Source of the DNA: Streptomyces sp. NBC_01233
GTDB taxonomy: Bacteria > Actinomycetota > Actinomycetes > Streptomycetales > Streptomycetaceae
Assembly (NCBI RefSeq): GCF_035989305.1
Contig: NZ_CP108514.1
Location: 558,001-622,000 of the forward strand
Reading direction: 5' to 3'
DNA: 64,000 bases
The position numbers were made by a program, and so were the translations under genes. The notes under the pieces were generated by a model. The model did not search any database. It saw only the letters and a list, made by a program, of their open reading frames with translations, and was not told the DNA's origin. Shown piece by piece: positions 58,573 through 64,000 of the stretch. The number at the start of each line of letters is the position of its first letter. Position 1 is the first letter of the stretch.

Positions 58573-61500
58573 GTGCTCGGCTTCGTCGTGCGCCGACTGC
58601 GCGGGCGATGGCCGCTCGCCGTCGCCGTACTGCTCACCGTACTGATCACCGCGACCGCTCTGACCGCGCTGACGGCATTCACCCGTGGCGTGGAGGAGGA
58701 GGGACTGCGGCAAGCCCTGACCGGCTCGGAACAGGCCCGGACCACCGTCGTGGTCACCAGCGGCCATCCGGCCTCCGCCCGCGCCAAGGACGACGAGTCC
58801 GTCCGGGCCTACGCGAGCGAGGTCTTCGGGCGGCTTCCGGTCACCACCGAGAGCGTGGCCCGCAGCCGTTCGTACGGGCTTCCCGGCACTGCCGCCTCGG
58901 GTCGCGACGCCGACCTGACCCTGCTCGCCGCCCTTGCCCGGGAGCACGTACAACTGCTCGCCGGCGAGTGGCCCGGGCCCGTCGCCGCAGGGGCTGCCGG
59001 CACCCCGGCGGCGCCGATGCAGGTGGCCGTGCCGCGCGCGGCGCTGGCCCGGCTCGGCCTGGCCGAGGCCGCGCTGCCCGCGCCGGTCCGGCTGGACGAC
59101 CGGTTCGACGGGGCTGCGCTCACCGTGCTGGTCACCGGCGTGTACCGGGCCACCGATCCGGACGCCGGGTACTGGCGGCTCGACCCGCTCGGCGGCCGGG
59201 AGATCCAGTCCAGCACCCTCGCCACCTACGGCCCTCTCCTGGTGGACGACAGCGCGTTCACGACCGGCGGCCTCCTGCAGAACTACCGCCTCACGCTGCT
59301 GACCCCGGACCTGAGCACGATCCGCACCTCCGAGGCCGGGGCCGTCCGGACCGCCACGAACCCCGCGGGGGCCGCCCTGGAGCGCGCCACCTCGCTCCGG
59401 GCCGCCACCGAACTGCCGAAACTCCTCTCCGAGTTGGACTCCGGCCTGCTCGTCGCCCGGTCCACCCTCCTGGTGGGCGCGCTCCAGCTCGCCGTCCTCT
59501 CGACGGCCGCGCTGCTCCTCGTCTCCCACATCCTGACGGTCCGCCAGGAACCGGAGCGCGTCCTGCTCACCGCGCGCGGCGCCTCCCGCCGGCGCCTCGG
59601 CGCGCTCGGCGCGGCCGAGTCGCTGCTGCTCGCCCTGCCCGCGGCCGTCCTGGCACCGCTGCTCACACCGCCCCTGCTGCGCCTGTTCAGCCGGTTCGGA
59701 CCGCTCGGGCGGGTTCACCTGGACATCCCGGACACCTGGCTGGTCTGGCCGGTCGCGGCCGGCTGCGCCCTGGCCTGTGTCCTGCTGACCACCCTGCCGT
59801 CCGTCCTGCGCGGCGCCTCGGCCGCCGTGCTGCGCCGCGCCGGCAGCAGGCAGGCCCTGGTGACGGGCGCAGCGCGCTCCGGGCTGGACCTGGCCGTGCT
59901 GGTCCTCGCCGTCCTCGGCTACCAGCAGCTGTCGCAGTACGGGGGTACGGACGCCCGCGTGCCCGCCTCCTCCACCGGCGGCGGGCTCGGCGTCGACCCG
60001 GTCCTGGTCGCCGCCCCGACCCTGGCCCTCTGCGGGGGAACGCTGCTGGTCCTGCGCCTGCTGCCGTTCGCGGCGCGGGCCGGCGGACGACTGGCGGCAC
60101 GCGGCCGGAGTCTGGGCCCCGCCCTGTTCGGCTGGCAGCTCGCCCGTCGACCCGGCCGGGCCACCGGACCAGTGCTCCTGCTCGTCCTCGCCGTCTCCAG
60201 CGGGATCCTCGCCCTCGGCCAGCACATCGCCTGGTCCGAGTCCCAGCGCGACCAGGCCGACTTCGCGACCGCGGGCGGCCTGCGGATCTCCGGGAGCAGC
60301 ATGGCCCCGATGGGGCAGGGCGGACGCTACGGGGCACTGCCGGGTGCGGACCGCCTGATTCCGGTGGTCCGCCGGGCACAGCCGCTCCCCGGCGGGGGCA
60401 CCGCCGACCTCATCGCGTTGGACGCCACCAAGGTGGGCGAAGGCGTACCGCTGCGCGCGGACCTGCGCGGCGGCCACGGGATGCGGGAACTGTTCGCCCC
60501 GCTCGCCGCGGAGGGCCCGGATGCCCCGACCGGGTCCGCGGCCGCCGGCGCCGCAGGAGCCGCCCCCGGGCAGGCTCCCGGTGTCGACCTGCCCGGCTCC
60601 CCCCGGCGGATCGAGCTCGGCGTGACGGCACGGTCCGAAGGTACGAGTTGGGCGGCCGTGAGCCTACTGCTGCGCGACCGGTTCGGAGCGACCCACGGGA
60701 CGCCCTCGGTCACGCTGCCCACCAGCGGCGACGCCACTCTCACCTTCCCCCTGGACACCCTGACCGGTGCCCCGATCGGTTCGGCAGCAGCCCCGCTGAC
60801 CCTGGCGGGGATACGCCTCTCGTATGCCGGGGACGAAGGCCCCGCGGGCAACGGCAGCGAACTGACCCTGCGCCGGATCGGCGTCTCCGACACCGCGGAC
60901 GGCGGTGCGACGGCGGTCGCCGCACCCGGCCCCGCGGCCACGGGCGGCTGGCAGTCCTCGCCCCCGCAGGGACCCCGCAGCATGCGGGCCCCCGCGCTCT
61001 CCCCGGTTCCGGCCGGTTCCACGGACCACCTGCAAGTGCGGTACTGGGGCGGGTCCGGCACCGAAAAGGGTGTCAGCGCCGTGCTGTTCCCCGCGCCCAC
61101 CGCCCCTGCCCCCGCCGCGGTCCCGGCGGTCGCCACCACCGACTACCTGCGGTCCGTAGGCGCCTCCGTGGGTGCGACCGTCCCCGTCACGCTCGACGGC
61201 GCGACGATCCCGATGCGGGTCACCGCTGCCCTGGACTCCCTTCCGGTGGTCGGACGGTCGGGGCTCGCCGTCGACCTGCGCACGCTCGGCCGGTTCCTGG
61301 TGGAGTCCGCCGGACAGCAGCCGGCCCCGCCCACCGAGTGGTGGCTGCCCGCCGCCTCGGCCGCCGATCCGGTCCCGGCCCGCGCGGCGGACAAACTGCG
61401 CGAAGGATCCCGGACCGAGCGCGTCCAGCTGCGCGAGGAAATCACCGCGCACCTGTTGGAGGATCCGCTGAGCGCCGGCCCGCAGAGCGCGCTGGCCGCC

Positions 61501-61899
61501 CTCGCCGCCGCGTGCGCGGTCCTGGCGGCCATCGGATTCGCAACGTCCACCGCCGCCGAACGGCGCGTGCGCGGCCGGGAGTTCTCGGTCCTGCTCGCGC
61601 TCGGCACCCCGCGCCGGTCGCTGGCCCTGGCGTCCGCCGCCGAGGGCGGAGTACTGATCGTCATCGGAACCGCGGTCGGGACCGGGCTGGGTGGCGCCCT
61701 GGTCCACCTGATGGCGCCCCTGGTCGTGCTGACACCCGCCGCCGGGCGGCCGTTCCCGCCCGTACGGGTGGACCTGCCGTTCTGGCAGACCCTGCTGACG
61801 GCCGCCGCCATCGCCGCCGTTCCCCTGCTGTCGGCCGTGCTCAGCGGCCCCCGGGGCCGCGACATCGCCGCCCGGCTGCGTCCCGTGGAGGAGATGTGA
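58573..61899 (+). CDS. FtsX-like ABC permease, large form
   Basis: A 1108-residue permease of the MacB/FtsX superfamily. Membrane segments at 13-35 (LAVAVLLTVLITATALTALT), about 310-330, 375-395 and 450-490, a large extracytoplasmic domain, and C-terminal helices (LAALAAACAVLAAIGFATST) with RGREFSVLLALGTPRRSLAL. Starts at GTG 58573 with a GGGAGGG site upstream. The next permease overlaps by GTGA, so both are one unit and should form a heterodimer with the ATPase at 57596-58357. Confidence 0.9.
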   Translation: MLGFVVRRLRGRWPLAVAVLLTVLITATALTALTAFTRGVEEEGLRQALTGSEQARTTVVVTSGHPASARAKDDESVRAYASEVFGRLPVTTESVARSRSYGLPGTAASGRDADLTLLAALAREHVQLLAGEWPGPVAAGAAGTPAAPMQVAVPRAALARLGLAEAALPAPVRLDDRFDGAALTVLVTGVYRATDPDAGYWRLDPLGGREIQSSTLATYGPLLVDDSAFTTGGLLQNYRLTLLTPDLSTIRTSEAGAVRTATNPAGAALERATSLRAATELPKLLSELDSGLLVARSTLLVGALQLAVLSTAALLLVSHILTVRQEPERVLLTARGASRRRLGALGAAESLLLALPAAVLAPLLTPPLLRLFSRFGPLGRVHLDIPDTWLVWPVAAGCALACVLLTTLPSVLRGASAAVLRRAGSRQALVTGAARSGLDLAVLVLAVLGYQQLSQYGGTDARVPASSTGGGLGVDPVLVAAPTLALCGGTLLVLRLLPFAARAGGRLAARGRSLGPALFGWQLARRPGRATGPVLLLVLAVSSGILALGQHIAWSESQRDQADFATAGGLRISGSSMAPMGQGGRYGALPGADRLIPVVRRAQPLPGGGTADLIALDATKVGEGVPLRADLRGGHGMRELFAPLAAEGPDAPTGSAAAGAAGAAPGQAPGVDLPGSPRRIELGVTARSEGTSWAAVSLLLRDRFGATHGTPSVTLPTSGDATLTFPLDTLTGAPIGSAAAPLTLAGIRLSYAGDEGPAGNGSELTLRRIGVSDTADGGATAVAAPGPAATGGWQSSPPQGPRSMRAPALSPVPAGSTDHLQVRYWGGSGTEKGVSAVLFPAPTAPAPAAVPAVATTDYLRSVGASVGATVPVTLDGATIPMRVTAALDSLPVVGRSGLAVDLRTLGRFLVESAGQQPAPPTEWWLPAASAADPVPARAADKLREGSRTERVQLREEITAHLLEDPLSAGPQSALAALAAACAVLAAIGFATSTAAERRVRGREFSVLLALGTPRRSLALASAAEGGVLIVIGTAVGTGLGGALVHLMAPLVVLTPAAGRPFPPVRVDLPFWQTLLTAAAIAAVPLLSAVLSGPRGRDIAARLRPVEEM

Positions 61900-64000
61900 C
61901 CACCCCGCCGCCGTCCGCCGCGCCGCCGTCGGAAGCCACCCCGCCGTCCGCCGCTGCCCCGCGGTCCGGGCCACGGCCCGCGCCCTGGGTCAGGACCCGG
62001 TTGCGGGCGGCTCCGCTGGGTACCCTGCTCGCCGCCGCGCTGGCGTTCGTCGCCGTCCTGCTGGCCGCCGCGCTGCCGCGGGCCCAGGACCGGGGCGCCG
62101 ACCAGGCCCTGAGGTCCTTCCTGGAAGGCAGCGGGCAGAGCGACACCAGTCTGCAGGTGACCGCGCCGGCCCCCATGTCCGGGCAGAGCGCCGAAGCCCT
62201 GGACGGCACCCTGAAGAGCCTGCTGTCCCATACCGGAAACACCTTCCGCGTCGACCCGGACGCGGTGGTCCACGGCACGCGGACCACCAAGCGGCAACCG
62301 CTGCTGAATCCGGAACTGTCCCGCCCGCACCGCCTCCCGCCCGAGATGTCCCTGCTGTACTTCAAGCAGGCGCAGGAGCACGTGAAGCTGGTGGAGGGGC
62401 GCTGGCCGAGCGACACCCCCCGGCCCGCCGGAGCCGCCGCGTACGATCCGCCGCTCCAGGTCGCCCTGTCGCAGCAGGCCGCCGACACCATCAACGCCCG
62501 CGTCGGGTCCGTCCTCAAGAGCACGCCCCTGATCGACGGCACGCCGTCCGTGGAGGTCGTGGGCCTCTACTCGGTCACGGACGAGACCGAGGACTTCTGG
62601 GTGAACCAGGACTGCCTCCCGCGCGCCTGCAAGAAGTTCGTCGGGGAGAGCTACCTGTGGGAGGCCGACGCCCTGATCGGGGCCGGCGACCTCAACCGGA
62701 TGGACCTCTGGGGCCACAACGCCGAGGACTTCTGGCGCCTCCCGGTGGAGGTCGGCCGGCTGCGGGCCGACCGGCTGGACGCCACGAAGGAGGAAATCGC
62801 CTCGTACGTGGCCGGTCCCACCGCCGCCGCCATCGCCATCGAGACCCGCCGCGAGCGGATACGGACCACCTCGTGGCTGCCCGAACTGTTCAAGCAGGCC
62901 CACGACCGCCGGCAGGCCGCGGCGCCGCTCGCCCTGATCGGACCCGCCGGGGTCGGCGGGGTCGCCTTCGTCGTCCTGTGCCTGGCCGGCGCGCTCGCCG
63001 CGGACCGCCGCGACGCCGAGCTACGGCTGCTGCTGGCCCGGGGCGGCTCACGCGCCGGCATCGTCGGCCGGCTCCTCGGGGAGGGCGCCGTCACGGTGCT
63101 GCCGGCGGCCGCGGCCGCCACCGCGCTCGCCGTACTGCTGCTGCCCACGCCCCGGCTCGCCCCCGCGCTGCTCTCGGCCGCGGTGGTCGCACTGCTCGCG
63201 CTGCTGGCCTTCCCCGTACGGGCGGCCGTACTGCTGACCCCGCCGCGCCCGGCCGGGCGGTGGCGCCGGCCCGTGGCCGAACTGCTCGTCGTCATCGCCA
63301 CGGCCGCCGCCGTAGTGGAGGTCCGCCGCCGCGGGGTCGCCCCGGCCGGCAGCGACCCCGACCCGCTGCTGATCGCGGCTCCGCTGCTGCTGGCGCTGTG
63401 CGGTGGGCTGCTGCTGGCCCGGCTCCAGCCGGTCGTGACCGGCTGGCTCGCACGGGCGGCCGGCCGGCGCTCCGGGCTGGTCGGCTTCCTCGGACTGGCC
63501 CGGGCCGCGCGTGGCTCGGGGGCGGGCGGGACCAACGCGCGTGGCCGGACCGGTCCCTCAGTCCTGCCGATGGTGGCACTGCTCCTCGCCATCACCACCG
63601 GGGGGTTCGGGGCCGCCGTCCTGGACTCGGTGGACGCGAACCGGCTGGGGGTGGCCCGGCTGGCGGTCGGCGCAGACGCGGCGATCTCCGCGTTCGGGAA
63701 GGCCTCGCTGCCGGACGGACTCGCGAAGGCCGCCGGCGAGCTGCCGGGCGTACGCACCTCCGTGCCGCTGTGGATCGACCACGACTCCTCGGTCCTCGGC
63801 ACGACCCAGCGCTCCACCCAGATCTCCGTGATCATCGCGGAGCCGGCCGCGTACGCGGAGCTGTCCCGCGTCCTCGGCTGCGGCTCCTTCGACCCCGCCC
63901 TGCTGGCCGCGGGCGGCTCGCAGTCCGCCGACGCGCCCGTGCCCGCGCTGTTCAGCGCCGGGCTGGCACGGCTGGCGGGCCCGGGCACGTACACCTTGCA
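61896..64000 (+). CDS. FtsX-like ABC permease, partial at the window edge
   Basis: A second FtsX-type permease starting at GTG 61896, overlapping the previous stop by GTGA, and open to the end of the window (at least 701 codons). It has the membrane helix LGTLLAAALAFVAVLLAAAL near the start, a long extracytoplasmic domain, and later helices such as ALIGPAGVGGVAFVVLCLAG with RRDAELRLLLARGGSRAGIV. It lacks a stop in the window, so length is unknown. Its substrate, like that of the partner permease, cannot be told. Confidence 0.9.
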   Translation, partial: MTTPPPSAAPPSEATPPSAAAPRSGPRPAPWVRTRLRAAPLGTLLAAALAFVAVLLAAALPRAQDRGADQALRSFLEGSGQSDTSLQVTAPAPMSGQSAEALDGTLKSLLSHTGNTFRVDPDAVVHGTRTTKRQPLLNPELSRPHRLPPEMSLLYFKQAQEHVKLVEGRWPSDTPRPAGAAAYDPPLQVALSQQAADTINARVGSVLKSTPLIDGTPSVEVVGLYSVTDETEDFWVNQDCLPRACKKFVGESYLWEADALIGAGDLNRMDLWGHNAEDFWRLPVEVGRLRADRLDATKEEIASYVAGPTAAAIAIETRRERIRTTSWLPELFKQAHDRRQAAAPLALIGPAGVGGVAFVVLCLAGALAADRRDAELRLLLARGGSRAGIVGRLLGEGAVTVLPAAAAATALAVLLLPTPRLAPALLSAAVVALLALLAFPVRAAVLLTPPRPAGRWRRPVAELLVVIATAAAVVEVRRRGVAPAGSDPDPLLIAAPLLLALCGGLLLARLQPVVTGWLARAAGRRSGLVGFLGLARAARGSGAGGTNARGRTGPSVLPMVALLLAITTGGFGAAVLDSVDANRLGVARLAVGADAAISAFGKASLPDGLAKAAGELPGVRTSVPLWIDHDSSVLGTTQRSTQISVIIAEPAAYAELSRVLGCGSFDPALLAAGGSQSADAPVPALFSAGLARLAGPGTYTL

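Noticed and set aside
58354..60477. Long minus-strand frame opposite the large permease
   Set aside because: Antisense shadow rich in Gly/Gln/Arg without any domain; the permease reads well on the other strand.
1..64000. CRISPR array or cas genes
   Set aside because: No regularly spaced repeats and no Cas-like proteins were seen.

Overview
The window is high-GC DNA of a Streptomyces-type actinomycete. This rests on strong third-position GC, common GTG and TTG starts, a short chaplin, two MelC1/MelC2 tyrosinase operons, a DasR-box chitinase promoter, Tat-type signal peptides and many secreted enzymes. The single RNA gene of the tRNA/rRNA kind is a tRNA-Trp(CCA) at 17489-17562. The gene mix (secreted hydrolases, paralogous pairs, IS debris, broken genes) suggests an accessory or chromosome-arm region; that is inference.

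Region 1 (1-14.9 kb) is a stack of nested mobile DNA. An IS21-family element (304-2690; istA, istB; 27/30 terminal inverted repeats; 5-bp target duplication) sits in an IS701-like transposase gene whose two halves rejoin in frame. Further on, a group II intron on the minus strand (about 8247-12463) has its reverse transcriptase ORF interrupted exactly in the conserved GTPQGG motif by a 2.26-kb element. That element carries an HTH/RHH-type protein, a small coupled ORF and a large serine recombinase. Removing it restores a 419-codon RT. Between them lie IS5-like fragments, a KilB-like gene typical of actinobacterial integrative plasmids, a nucleotidyltransferase-like gene, a rhomboid-like gene and a SRPBCC gene; IS5-like and IS1380-like debris follows at 13.9-14.8 kb.

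Region 2 (14.9-29.4 kb) holds a VOC protein, a HEAT/LRV-repeat protein, tRNA-Trp, a DUF4352-like secreted protein, a GH18 chitinase with a DasR box between -35 and -10, a serpin, 2-keto-3-deoxygluconate kinase and KDPG aldolase with a divergent IclR regulator, and an ECF sigma factor fused to a zinc-anti-sigma motif, a membrane helix and an extracellular CAP domain. An ECF41/SigJ-type sigma factor, a deletion-fused methyltransferase/epimerase pair and a glutamate decarboxylase complete it.

Region 3 (29.6-47.7 kb) is flanked by the two tyrosinase operons. It contains a CitA/CitB-type two-component system divergent from a DctA dicarboxylate carrier, a secreted subtilisin with P-domain, several alpha/beta hydrolases, a FhuF-like 2Fe-2S protein, a second copy of the membrane-anchored esterase seen at 12.6 kb, a type-B carboxylesterase and a chaplin.

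Region 4 (47.7-64 kb) mixes intact genes (GNAT, DJ-1/PfpI, beta-lactamase-type hydrolase, and an ABC export system of one ATPase and two FtsX-like permeases, the last running off the window) with decayed ones: TRIC-type channel, STAS protein, carotenoid oxygenase, MetI permease and a phytase with a one-base frameshift. All functions are read from the sequence by family recognition; no database search was possible.
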